This document shows, one piece after another, positions 23,851-31,273 of a DNA stretch of 31,548 nucleotides (position 1 is its first letter; each line of letters starts with the position of its first letter). The notes under the pieces were generated by a model. It worked only from the letters and a program-made list of their open reading frames with translations, was not told where the DNA came from and made no database searches. The translations under genes were made by a program, and so were the position numbers. Source of the DNA: Bacillota bacterium (GTDB lineage Bacteria; Bacillota; Clostridia; Lachnospirales; Lachnospiraceae); contig JAEZGY010000003.1 in NCBI GenBank assembly GCA_023416695.1, forward strand, positions 1-31,548, read 5' to 3'.

Positions 23851-25719
23851 ATGAGAAAATTAGCGCTTTCAGATGAAATATTATTATCGGTTGAAAAACC
23901 CGCTAGATATATTGGAAATGAAGTGAATATGGTTGTAAAGGACCCAAGTAAGGTAGACATTCGTTTCTGTATGTGTTTTCCAGATGTATATGAAATAGGT
24001 ATGTCTCATCTTGGTATCCAGATTCTTTACGACATGTTTAATAAAAGAGAGGATACTTACTGTGAAAGAGTATACTCTCCTTGGGTTGATTTAGATAAAA
24101 TTATGAGGGAAAAAAACATTCCTTTATTTGCTTTGGAAAGTCAGCAACCTATAAAGGATTTTGATTTTCTAGGAATTACACTGCAGTATGAGATGTGTTA
24201 TACCAATATCCTGCAAGTTCTTGAACTATCTCAGATTCCACTTAAGGCATGTGATCGTACAGAGTCAGATCCAATTGTGATTGGTGGAGGTCCTTGTAGC
24301 TATAATCCTGAGCCAATTGCTGACTTCTTTGATATTTTCTATATTGGGGAAGGAGAAACCGTATACGATAAACTTTTAGATACCTATAAGGAGCATAAGA
24401 AGAATAAGACTTCCCGTATGGAGTTCTTAGAGGAAGCAGCAGAAATCGAAGGACTTTATGTACCAATGTTTTATGATGTTGCTTACAATGAGGATGGTAC
24501 GATAAAAAGCTTTACTCCGAATAACACCCATGCTAAAGCGTCTATTAAGAAACAGGTTGAAATGGAACTAAGCGATGCTTCTTACCCTGAAAAACCATTG
24601 GTTCCTTATATCAAAGTAACTCAGGATCGTGTAGTTTTAGAGATTCAAAGAGGTTGCATTAGAGGGTGTAGATTCTGCCAAGCTGGTATGATTTATCGTC
24701 CAATTCGAGAAAGAAGTGTGGAATTCTTAAAGGAAAAAGCAGATCACATGTTAGCAAATACTGGTCATGAGGAGATTTCTTTAAGTTCCCTAAGCTCCAG
24801 TGATTATTCTCAGCTTCCAGAACTTGTGTATTATCTGATTGAGGAGTATGGCTCAAAAGGAGTCAATATTTCTCTTCCTTCTTTGCGTATCGATGCCTTT
24901 GCTTTAGATGTTATGAGTAAGGTACAAGATGTGAAGAAAAGCAGCCTAACCTTTGCACCAGAGGCTGGTTCGCAACGACTTAGAGATGTTATTAATAAAG
25001 GTTTAACGGAGGAGGTTATCCTTAAGGGGGCAAGAGATGCCTTCCTTGGTGGTTGGAATAAGGTAAAACTATACTTTATGATTGGAATTCCTACTGAGAC
25101 TGAGGAGGATATTGAGGGCATTGCCATACTCTCAGATTTAGTGGCGAGAGAATACTATGATGCCATTCCCAAGAGTGAGAGAAATGGTCGTTGTCAGATT
25201 ACTTCTAGTACATCCTTCTTCGTTCCAAAGCCATTTACTCCATTTCAATGGAGTAGAATGTGTAAACCGGAGGAATTTTTAGAACGTCAGCGCTTCTTAA
25301 ATGGTAAGATGAAGGAGCAGTTAAATTACAAGAGTATTCGCTATAACTGGCATGAGGCAGAGCTTACCATGCTAGAAGGCATCTTTGCCAGAGGTGATCG
25401 TAGGTTAAATGATGTTCTTTTAGATGCATACAAAAAAGGTTGTATCTTCGACTCTTGGTCTGAGCATTTTAAATATGATGCATGGTTAGAAAGCTTAAAG
25501 GAACACGACATTGATATTGACTTTTATACTGCAAGGGAGCGCGAGTATGAAGAAATACTTCCTTGGGACTTTATCGATGTAGGTGTTACTAAGAGGTTCT
25601 TAATAAGAGAATATGAGCAAGCTAAGGCATCGACTATTACCCCAAATTGCAGACAGAAGTGTTCTGGATGTGGTGCTATGAGTTATGGAGGAGGTGTATG
25701 CTATGAAAGCAAGGCTTAA
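23851..25719 (+). CDS. TIGR03960-family B12-binding-domain radical SAM protein
   Basis: A 622-residue radical SAM protein of the TIGR03960 group. Residues about 20-230 resemble a cobalamin-binding-type fold (FCMCFPDVYEIGMSHLGIQIL, and later DPIVIGGGPCSYNPEPIADF and YIGEGETVYDKL). The radical-SAM cluster is C269, C273 and C276 (RGCIRGCRFCQAGMIYRP). The C-terminus is cysteine-rich (NCRQKCSGCGAM...GGGVCYESKA), suggesting an additional metal site. Translation is best started at ATG 23851, where AAAGAGG lies at the right distance; an in-frame TTG at 23827 has none. The gene overlaps the DUF2344 gene by 17 bases. Its biochemical product is not established; the trio with DUF2344 and RNase G is strongly conserved in Clostridia. 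Confidence 0.9.
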   Translation: MRKLALSDEILLSVEKPARYIGNEVNMVVKDPSKVDIRFCMCFPDVYEIGMSHLGIQILYDMFNKREDTYCERVYSPWVDLDKIMREKNIPLFALESQQPIKDFDFLGITLQYEMCYTNILQVLELSQIPLKACDRTESDPIVIGGGPCSYNPEPIADFFDIFYIGEGETVYDKLLDTYKEHKKNKTSRMEFLEEAAEIEGLYVPMFYDVAYNEDGTIKSFTPNNTHAKASIKKQVEMELSDASYPEKPLVPYIKVTQDRVVLEIQRGCIRGCRFCQAGMIYRPIRERSVEFLKEKADHMLANTGHEEISLSSLSSSDYSQLPELVYYLIEEYGSKGVNISLPSLRIDAFALDVMSKVQDVKKSSLTFAPEAGSQRLRDVINKGLTEEVILKGARDAFLGGWNKVKLYFMIGIPTETEEDIEGIAILSDLVAREYYDAIPKSERNGRCQITSSTSFFVPKPFTPFQWSRMCKPEEFLERQRFLNGKMKEQLNYKSIRYNWHEAELTMLEGIFARGDRRLNDVLLDAYKKGCIFDSWSEHFKYDAWLESLKEHDIDIDFYTAREREYEEILPWDFIDVGVTKRFLIREYEQAKASTITPNCRQKCSGCGAMSYGGGVCYESKA

Positions 25720-26485
25720 GTTTACAAAATATGGTGCGGTAAAATTTATCGGTCATCTTGACATCATGAGATTTTTTCAAAAGGCTTTCAGAAGGGCAGG
25801 CATAGATGTAGCCTATTCACAGGGGTACAGCCCTCATCAGCTTACTTCTTTTGCGGCTCCCCTTGGAGTAGGGCTTACTAGTGGTGCTGAATATATGGAT
25901 ATGGAACTGAATTCTTCCATTACAGAGGAAGAGTTTTTAAACAAACTAAACCCTGCTCTTGTAGAGGGGATAGAAGCAGTTGGTTTTAGCATGTTAAGGG
26001 ATGATAGTATCAAGTCTATGACAGCAATGGCTGCAGCAGACTATATGGTATCCTTAAAGGATGGTTATGAAGCTGTTGAGAACTTTTCTGAAAAGTTTAA
26101 AGAGTTTTTATTAATGCCTCATATTACCATTACCAAAAAGACAAAAAAGAATGAGATTGAATTAGATATTAAACCATTTATCTATGAGGCTAGCCTGTCC
26201 AAAGAGGAATTTAATCAGCACTGTGTTTATGAGGTGAATGTAGAACAGGCTGAAAGTTATGAAAATGACAATGTGGTATTTTTACGCCTATGTTCTGGCA
26301 GTGTGAATAATCTAAAACCAGAGCTAGTGATGCAGGCCTTTTGTCAGTATAATAATGTGGAGTATCAACCATTGGCTTATCAAGTGCATCGTATGGAGGT
26401 ATATGCTAACGATGTATCTAAACAGGAAATGGAAGAAGGAATTAGAAGGTTAGTACCTTTAAGCCAGTTTCAGGTACTACAGTAA
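25703..26485 (+). CDS. DUF2344 (TIGR03936) radical SAM-associated protein
   Basis: A 260-residue DUF2344 protein, partner of the radical SAM gene before it. In some bacteria the two are fused. The N-terminus KARLKFTKYGAVKFIGHLDIMRFFQKAFRRAGI is the family signature, and QGYSPHQLTSFAAPLGVGLTS is the next conserved block. No catalytic motif is visible. An upstream in-frame ATG at 25685 is rejected because GGAGGAGGTG lies between it and the ATG at 25703 at the proper distance of six bases. The overlap with the preceding gene implies coupled translation. It sits 31 bases before the RNase G gene. Confidence 0.9.
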   Translation: MKARLKFTKYGAVKFIGHLDIMRFFQKAFRRAGIDVAYSQGYSPHQLTSFAAPLGVGLTSGAEYMDMELNSSITEEEFLNKLNPALVEGIEAVGFSMLRDDSIKSMTAMAAADYMVSLKDGYEAVENFSEKFKEFLLMPHITITKKTKKNEIELDIKPFIYEASLSKEEFNQHCVYEVNVEQAESYENDNVVFLRLCSGSVNNLKPELVMQAFCQYNNVEYQPLAYQVHRMEVYANDVSKQEMEEGIRRLVPLSQFQVLQ

Positions 26486-26516
26486 AATTACTTACTAATG
26501 GAAAGGATGTCCTGCA

Positions 26517-27710
26517 ATGAAAAATCAATTAGTCATTCTTCGACATAACAATAGAATATTATCCTGTCTTATAGAGAATGATCAACTAGCGCAGATCAAT
26601 ATCTCCAGTGAAAACAGTGAAGGACTCCTGCACAATATCTATATTGGTAAGGTGAAGAACATTGTAAAAAATATCAATGCGGCCTTTGTAGAAATTGCAG
26701 ATGGACAAATGTGTTATTATTCTCTAGAGGAGAATTCTCATACTATTTTTGTGAATCAGAAGAATAACCATAAGGTTGTCATTGGGGACGAGATTATTGT
26801 TCAGGTGGAGAAAGAGGGAGTAAAGACAAAGGCCCCTGTAGTCACCTCACATTTGACCTTAGTAGGTAAGTATGTTGTTTTGACTCATGGAAAGGTGAAT
26901 CTAGGAATCTCCAATAAGATAGCGGATCAGGAGAAGCGAGAACAGCTAATGAAGGTCATAGAGTCATATAAAAATGACAATTATGGGCTCGTGATACGTA
27001 CCAATGCCGCTGAAGCAGACAGAGAATTGATTGAAAATGAGATAACAACTCTAACAGATGAGTATCATAATCTATTGACCTATGGGGTTCATAAAACCTG
27101 TTATTCTCTGATTTATGAGAGTCCTGCGGATTACCTTTGTGATATTCGCGATGGATATGATACTTCGGTGGAACGTATTATTACAGATGATGCATTGCTC
27201 TATGAGAAAATAAAGCATTATATCAGTAGCTATCAAAGTAAGGACCTTACAAAGCTAACTTTGTATGAAGATAAGATGCTTAGTCTAAAGGCGCTATATT
27301 CCATTGAAACGAAACTAGAGAAAGCGTTACAAGAAAGAGTATGGCTAAAGAGTGGTGGATATCTTGTGATACAACCTACGGAAGCATTAGTTGTCATTGA
27401 TGTCAATACAGGAAAAGCAATTGCAGGAAAACGTAATCCTGAGCAAACCTTTGAACGAATTAATAGAGAGGCAGCAGAGGAGATTGCGAGACAAATCCGC
27501 CTACGTAATCTATCAGGAATTATTATCATTGATTTTATAGATGTAAAGGCGAAAGCAAGTAAAGAAGCATTATTGGTTCTATTGAAGAATTTATTTAAAA
27601 AGGATCCTGTTCGTACGGTAGTAGTGGATATGACTCCATTAAATCTAGTAGAGGTAACTAGAAAAAAAGTCAGAAAACCCTTGTATGAGCAAATGAAGGA
27701 TGTAAATTGA
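26517..27710 (+). CDS. rng: Ribonuclease E/G family protein, short form
   Basis: A 397-residue RNase E/G. The S1 domain is near residues 35-110 (YIGKVKNIVKNINAAFVEIA). The RNase-H-like catalytic region carries D295 (VVIDVNTGKAIAGKR) and D339 (IIIIDFIDVKAK), 44 apart, close to the D303 and D346 pair that binds magnesium in E. coli RNase E. The family roles are RNA decay and processing of 16S and other RNAs. The protein stops at RKKVRKPLYEQMKDVN, just before the position of the CPxC zinc-link and small domain, so it is about 90 residues shorter than E. coli RNase G (489). The sequence after the stop does not continue the missing part in any frame I read. Confidence 0.9.
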   Translation: MKNQLVILRHNNRILSCLIENDQLAQINISSENSEGLLHNIYIGKVKNIVKNINAAFVEIADGQMCYYSLEENSHTIFVNQKNNHKVVIGDEIIVQVEKEGVKTKAPVVTSHLTLVGKYVVLTHGKVNLGISNKIADQEKREQLMKVIESYKNDNYGLVIRTNAAEADRELIENEITTLTDEYHNLLTYGVHKTCYSLIYESPADYLCDIRDGYDTSVERIITDDALLYEKIKHYISSYQSKDLTKLTLYEDKMLSLKALYSIETKLEKALQERVWLKSGGYLVIQPTEALVVIDVNTGKAIAGKRNPEQTFERINREAAEEIARQIRLRNLSGIIIIDFIDVKAKASKEALLVLLKNLFKKDPVRTVVVDMTPLNLVEVTRKKVRKPLYEQMKDVN

Positions 27711-27784
27711 GTGTTAAATACACGTTTCTCCTACTAATCCTTAAATTTCGTATATAAAGTCAATACGTTTAAGATCACAATAAA

Positions 27785-27808
27785 CAGAGTAAATATTCTG
27801 CTTTTTAT
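27785..27808 (+). terminator. Weak terminator-like hairpin after RNase G gene
   Basis: CAGAGT and ATTCTG pair with one wobble around AAAT, and CTTTTTAT follows. The stem is short, so termination may be incomplete. It lies 75 bases after the rng stop, and I see no other feature between 27711 and 27848. Confidence 0.35.
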
Positions 27809-27848
27809 ATTTGGCTATATCAAAACATATAGTTGATAAATGAGAATT

Positions 27849-27879
27849 TTTGTAGGAGAGCCTCAAACTCTCCTACAAA
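27849..27879 (-). terminator. Perfect 12-bp hairpin after the small membrane-protein gene
   Basis: TTTGTAGGAGAG and CTCTCCTACAAA are exact inverse complements around a seven-base loop. It begins at the minus-strand stop codon at 27880-27882. No clean T run follows on either strand, so it is terminator-like or a stability hairpin. Confidence 0.5.
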
Positions 27880-28041
27880 CTAATATTTACCCGTTTTCCA
27901 TTTATGTATGTTAGATATCAATTGGCAAAGAAGCAAAAACAACATACTCCATAACACTATTACGGCAGAAACTTCTATGATGGATAATACTATAAGTATA
28001 ATCCCCACATATTTCATTATTCTGAGAACATTTTCTTTCAT
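27880..28041 (-). CDS. Predicted 53-residue membrane protein
   Basis: A small minus-strand open frame of 53 residues: MKENVLRIMKYVGIILIVLS at the start and ISNIHKWKTGKY at the end. The middle, about 10-43, is almost wholly hydrophobic (YVGIILIVLSIIEVSAVIVL then WSMLFLLLCQLI), enough for one long or two short membrane segments. Basic residues flank both sides. A weak AGGAA lies upstream of the ATG. The frame lies 78 bases after the DUF4177 gene on the same strand and its stop is followed directly by a perfect hairpin, both of which support a real gene. I do not recognise the family. The length and hydrophobicity would also allow a toxin-like peptide, but nothing in the sequence shows that. Confidence 0.55.
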   Translation of the reverse strand: MKENVLRIMKYVGIILIVLSIIEVSAVIVLWSMLFLLLCQLISNIHKWKTGKY

Positions 28042-28119
28042 TTTTAACTCATTCCTACAACTACAAATTTTATATGGTTAGTTAAGAATTTTTCGAACTA
28101 AAGTTTATAATCAAAATAA

Positions 28120-28308
28120 TTATTTACGTTCAATCTCAAAAATCAAATCAATTTCTTTGAACCTTCCATATGAATCGATATTTACAGGAATAAATCCAAT
28201 GAATGAGAATCCTTGTAAAGCGTATTCATCAATTATTTTTCGGTGTTCCTCAAACTTTGCACCAGCAAATTTAGCACCATTAATACGAACATATTGATAC
28301 TTTTTCAT
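28120..28308 (-). CDS. DUF4177 small protein
   Basis: A 62-residue protein that fits the DUF4177 pattern: MKKYQYVRINGAKF, then EEHRKIIDEYALQGFSFIGFIP and a final EIDLIFEIERK. The family is small, cytoplasmic and of unknown function; many members are encoded beside membrane proteins or in mobile regions. The start is secure, with TTGGAGGAA at the right distance. It appears to be the first gene of a two-gene minus-strand unit with the 53-residue membrane protein. The surrounding DNA is distinctly more AT-rich than the flanking housekeeping genes, consistent with acquired DNA (inference). Confidence 0.75.
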   Translation of the reverse strand: MKKYQYVRINGAKFAGAKFEEHRKIIDEYALQGFSFIGFIPVNIDSYGRFKEIDLIFEIERK

Positions 28309-28354
28309 TTAGTTTTCCTCCAATTGATATAGTAATAATATTTACTTGTCAAAT

Positions 28355-28382
28355 ATTATACTACTCTTCATGGAAAAAACAA
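28355..28382 (-). promoter_or_regulatory. Candidate promoter for the DUF4177 unit (minus strand)
   Basis: On the minus strand TTGTTT (28382-28377) and a perfect TATAAT (28360-28355) are 16 bases apart, 47 bases before the gene. A second, closer TTGACA has its -10 too near the ribosome binding site. Confidence 0.4.
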
Positions 28383-28492
28383 CCACATGGTGTAACATAG
28401 CCTATTATAAATGAGCTTGTATTATATACTCCCTACATATTAACTCATTCGAAAAAGATATTTAGAAATATAGCAGCGAATCAAAAGGCTAA

Positions 28493-28690
28493 AAAATAAT
28501 CTATGATATTTTTAATGAACCATCATGTGATCCATCGATTTTAATGTATTGTGATGATAGAGTTATACGTTTAGATTAGACACATAGAATAATTTCATAT
28601 GAAGAACACATATATTCAAAAATTAAAAACGCATACTTTGTTAATAGATATATAAACAATGGATGTGTTTTTGTGATTGATATACTTTAA
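28493..28690 (+). pseudogene. Possible decayed gene fragment
   Basis: One plus-strand frame reads 28 open codons (IIYDIFNEPSCDPSILMYCD...), meets TAG at 28577 and continues 36 codons (RIISYEEHIYSKIKNAYFVN...CVFVIDIL) to TAA at 28688. Further stops occur upstream in the same frame at 28490. The residue mix is protein-like, but no start codon or ribosome binding site fits, and in such AT-rich DNA runs of this length can occur by chance. I recognise no family. The rest of 28383-28743 shows nothing else that I can name. Confidence 0.3.
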
Positions 28691-28743
28691 TTATAAATAT
28701 TAACCCTATATAATTTCTAAGAAATTCATATTTTATCTCCGCA

Positions 28744-28772
28744 TTGACATATCTACCATTTTATGGTATTAT
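28744..28772 (+). promoter_or_regulatory. Sigma-A promoter for the ROK-MATE unit
   Basis: A perfect TTGACA (28744-28749) and TATTAT (28767-28772) are spaced 17 bases, with TGG before the -10. It lies 48 bases before the ROK gene. Confidence 0.8.
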
Positions 28773-28800
28773 TAAAGATACTTTAAAAAGTATTATTAAA
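28767..28800 (+). promoter_or_regulatory. Possible autoregulatory operator at the ROK gene start site
   Basis: ATACTT (28778-28783) and AAGTAT (28788-28793) form an inverted repeat around TAAA, right where transcription should start. It is flanked by a direct repeat TATTATTAAA at 28767-28776 and 28791-28800. The position suits repression by the ROK regulator encoded next. Confidence 0.4.
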
Positions 28801-28819
28801 AAGAAATGGAAGTGTTTAC

Positions 28820-29770
28820 ATGGACCAAAGTACGGCCCATTTTGATTTAGTGAAACTTCAAAATCAAAAAATAATAAGAAATTTATTGAGAAAGGAAAAA
28901 CCACAGAGTATCTCTGCCTTAGCAAGTAAAGCATCTCTCACTTATCCCACTGTTGCAGCTTTACTAAAGGAGCTTAATGATAAGGGTGAGGTGATACAAG
29001 ATCAAAATCCGCAAAGTAGTGGTGGTAGGCCTGGTGTTCGGTATGAGCTAGATATTCGGTTTCAGTATGGATTAGTTGTATATTTAAAAGAATCTACTAT
29101 GATCGCTAAGGTTTACAATGTGTATGGACAATTTGTAGAGGAATTTTCTTTTATGATATCTTCAGATATTACGGTAGATTCTGTAGAATCCTTTGTAGAT
29201 ACTATTTTGAAAAAGTATTCTAGAATCACGGCAATCTCCATAGGAATTCCAGGTGTAGTCTATAAAAATGAGATTTTATTTTTACCAGTATTTCCGAACC
29301 TGGTTGGAACAGCTCTAGGAGAAACCTTAACAAAGCAATTTGAGGTAGAAGTGTTTATAGAGAATGATCTAAATGCCATTTCTGTAGCCCAAATAAGAGG
29401 AAAAGAAAGCTTTGCACACATTGCCTATATGAAGCAATGTATAGGAACTGGCATCGTGTTAAATGGTGAAATTTATACTGGAAGCAAAGGATATGCAGGA
29501 GAGCTAGAGTATATGTGTGAGAATATACAGGACGAGGAACAGTCTCTAACTACCTGTATCCTTGCATTAACCTGCGTCCTTAATCTACCACTTATCTATA
29601 TTTCAGGAGAATACTGTAGAGAGGATACGATATCTGGAATAATAGAGAAACTAAGTAAACTGCTGCCTGAAAATAGGATTCCAGAAATACAACTAGTAAA
29701 AGAGTTGGAGTTAAAGTACGAGGAAGGGTTATTTAGAAGAATACTGTTATATTGGGAAAATACAATTTAG
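28820..29770 (+). CDS. ROK-family transcriptional regulator, lacking the zinc motif
   Basis: A 316-residue ROK-type regulator. A winged helix-turn-helix is at about 14-65 (IIRNLLRKEKPQSISALASK ... TVAALLKELNDKGEVI), followed by the SSGGRPG linker typical of ROK repressors (67-72) and the sugar-kinase-like domain. The latter keeps IGIPGV (141-146), END (181-183) and GTG (209-211). The phosphate-binding DxGGT-like loop is not evident, and the zinc motif (normally GEIGH...CxCGxxGCxE) is replaced by GELEY (227-231) without the cysteine set. It should therefore act as a regulator, not a kinase. The effector is unknown. It sits 11 bases before the MATE gene, probably as its repressor. Confidence 0.88.
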   Translation: MDQSTAHFDLVKLQNQKIIRNLLRKEKPQSISALASKASLTYPTVAALLKELNDKGEVIQDQNPQSSGGRPGVRYELDIRFQYGLVVYLKESTMIAKVYNVYGQFVEEFSFMISSDITVDSVESFVDTILKKYSRITAISIGIPGVVYKNEILFLPVFPNLVGTALGETLTKQFEVEVFIENDLNAISVAQIRGKESFAHIAYMKQCIGTGIVLNGEIYTGSKGYAGELEYMCENIQDEEQSLTTCILALTCVLNLPLIYISGEYCREDTISGIIEKLSKLLPENRIPEIQLVKELELKYEEGLFRRILLYWENTI

Positions 29771-29781
29771 AGGGTGAACAT

Positions 29782-31152
29782 ATGGAACTAGTAGAAAATA
29801 ACAACTTAAGAGGGCGGATAGGCAGTATCTTTCATGTTGCCTTTCCCCTTTTGATACAGGGACTTGTATTTCAAATACAATCCCTTACTGACAAAGCATT
29901 TTTAGGGAATCTTGAAACAAAATATGTGTCTGCGGTAGGAGCAGCACAGATGCCATTTTATACAGTAGTAGATAGTATGGGGGCAATTAGTGTCGGCCTT
30001 GTCATCATTGTTTCAAAGCTTTATGGTGCTAGAGAAAAAGAAAAAATTAATTCCTTTGTAAAGAGTACCGCCTTTTTTAACATGTTACTAGGAATCGCTA
30101 TCTTTTTCTTATGGGAGCTTTTTGCAGCACCAATCCTTACTTTCTTTAAAACAGATGTGCAAATTATAGAGTACAGTGTTACCTATATTAAAATATGTGC
30201 TGTTTATCTACTTGTATATGGCTTCGACTGTGCACTACAGTCTATGCTACAAGGAATAGGTGATACCAAACCAATTATGTATGCTGGAATCATTAAGGTA
30301 GGCTTAAACTTGTTAATCTCTTGGGTATTAATCTTTGGTAAACTTGGTTTTCCTGCTATGCACGTTACTGGTGCAGCAATAGGAACTATGGCAGCTAATT
30401 TCATTGCCTTTTTATTTATTGCTATCTATTGTCTTGTAATAAAACGAAAAGAATTACAACTTAATACATTAGACCATATGTGGTTTACCATCAAACCTTA
30501 TTTAAATGTAATCAAGATTGGAATCCCTGTTGGAATAGAGTATTTACTATGGAATGCATCCAACCTATTATTAATTCGTTTTATCAACAGCTTTAGTTAT
30601 GAAGCCATGGGAATATATACCTTGGTGTTTGGACTTCAGTGTATAATCTATATTATCTTTGAAGGTATTTCAAAATCAGCTCTAACCTTAATGGGACAAA
30701 GTTTAGGCGCCAAACACCCAAAACGAGCCGATCAGTTATTTTATAACTGTATTGTAATTAATTTCTTTATTGTATTAGTAGCAGCTATTTGCTTTATTTG
30801 CTTTCCACATGTACTTTTAGACATTTTTTCAAACGACAGTAAGTTAATTTATAATGCAGTACCATATCTTATTTTTATAGGGTTCATTATGTTTCCACAA
30901 AGTGTTAACGTGATTTGTGGGAATGGGATTAAGGCTCATGGCAATACGAAATGGATGCTTATTTCACAGATCATTGGTTCCACCTTGGTTGTCAGTATCT
31001 CAAGTTTTCTTATCATAAAGTTACATATGAACATGATGGCAATTTTTATTACAATTTTTATTGATGAGACGATTAGAGGTGGTATTAATTACTTATACTA
31101 TAGAAGAAAATATGGATATAAAAGCAGTAATAGTATTAGTGAAAATGCATAA
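29782..31152 (+). CDS. MATE-family multidrug/cation exporter
   Basis: A 456-residue MATE-family membrane protein with about 12 hydrophobic segments, driving export of drugs or metabolites with Na+ or H+. Both repeat motifs are visible: VAFPLLIQGLVFQIQSLTDKAFLGNL near the start, with GAISVGLVIIVSKLYGARE, and in the second half FEGISKSALTLMGQSLGAKHPKRA. The open frame begins at a TTG at 29752, but AGAGGGTGA just before ATG 29782 marks the true start. It is 11 bases after the ROK gene and should be under its control. No terminator is visible before the rplU promoter, so transcripts might run into the L21 leader. Confidence 0.9.
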   Translation: MELVENNNLRGRIGSIFHVAFPLLIQGLVFQIQSLTDKAFLGNLETKYVSAVGAAQMPFYTVVDSMGAISVGLVIIVSKLYGAREKEKINSFVKSTAFFNMLLGIAIFFLWELFAAPILTFFKTDVQIIEYSVTYIKICAVYLLVYGFDCALQSMLQGIGDTKPIMYAGIIKVGLNLLISWVLIFGKLGFPAMHVTGAAIGTMAANFIAFLFIAIYCLVIKRKELQLNTLDHMWFTIKPYLNVIKIGIPVGIEYLLWNASNLLLIRFINSFSYEAMGIYTLVFGLQCIIYIIFEGISKSALTLMGQSLGAKHPKRADQLFYNCIVINFFIVLVAAICFICFPHVLLDIFSNDSKLIYNAVPYLIFIGFIMFPQSVNVICGNGIKAHGNTKWMLISQIIGSTLVVSISSFLIIKLHMNMMAIFITIFIDETIRGGINYLYYRRKYGYKSSNSISENA

Positions 31153-31160
31153 AACAAAAC

Positions 31161-31189
31161 TTGACAAACATAGCTCTTGATGATACACT
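31161..31189 (+). promoter_or_regulatory. Sigma-A promoter for rplU
   Basis: A perfect TTGACA (31161-31166) and TACACT (31184-31189) are spaced 17 bases, with TGA before the -10. It lies nine bases after the MATE gene stop. Confidence 0.8.
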
Positions 31190-31194
31190 AATCT

Positions 31195-31272
31195 AGTGTG
31201 CCGCACAATGAGGTAAAAGAATTGGGCTAACCAATCACCGAAGTTGGCGAGTAATGATTATAGGAGGTGCCA
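31195..31272 (+). ncRNA. Ribosomal protein L21 leader
   Basis: This is the untranslated leader between the rplU promoter and start, with the appearance of the known Firmicute L21 leader RNA. The conserved parts GTGTGCCGCACAATGAGGTA, GAATTGGGCTAACCAATC and CGAAGTTGGCGAG end at TATAGGAGGTGC, the ribosome binding site. It is thought to bind free L21 and reduce expression of the rplU-rpmA operon. Exact ends are approximate. Confidence 0.8.
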
Positions 31273-31273
31273 T

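Noticed and set aside
24831..25127. A 98-codon minus-strand open frame
   Set aside because: It is antisense to the radical SAM protein gene, whose frame is clearly coding.
27711..28820. Integrative element with attachment sites
   Set aside because: No integrase, transposase, tRNA end or flanking direct repeats were seen at the edges of the AT-rich stretch.
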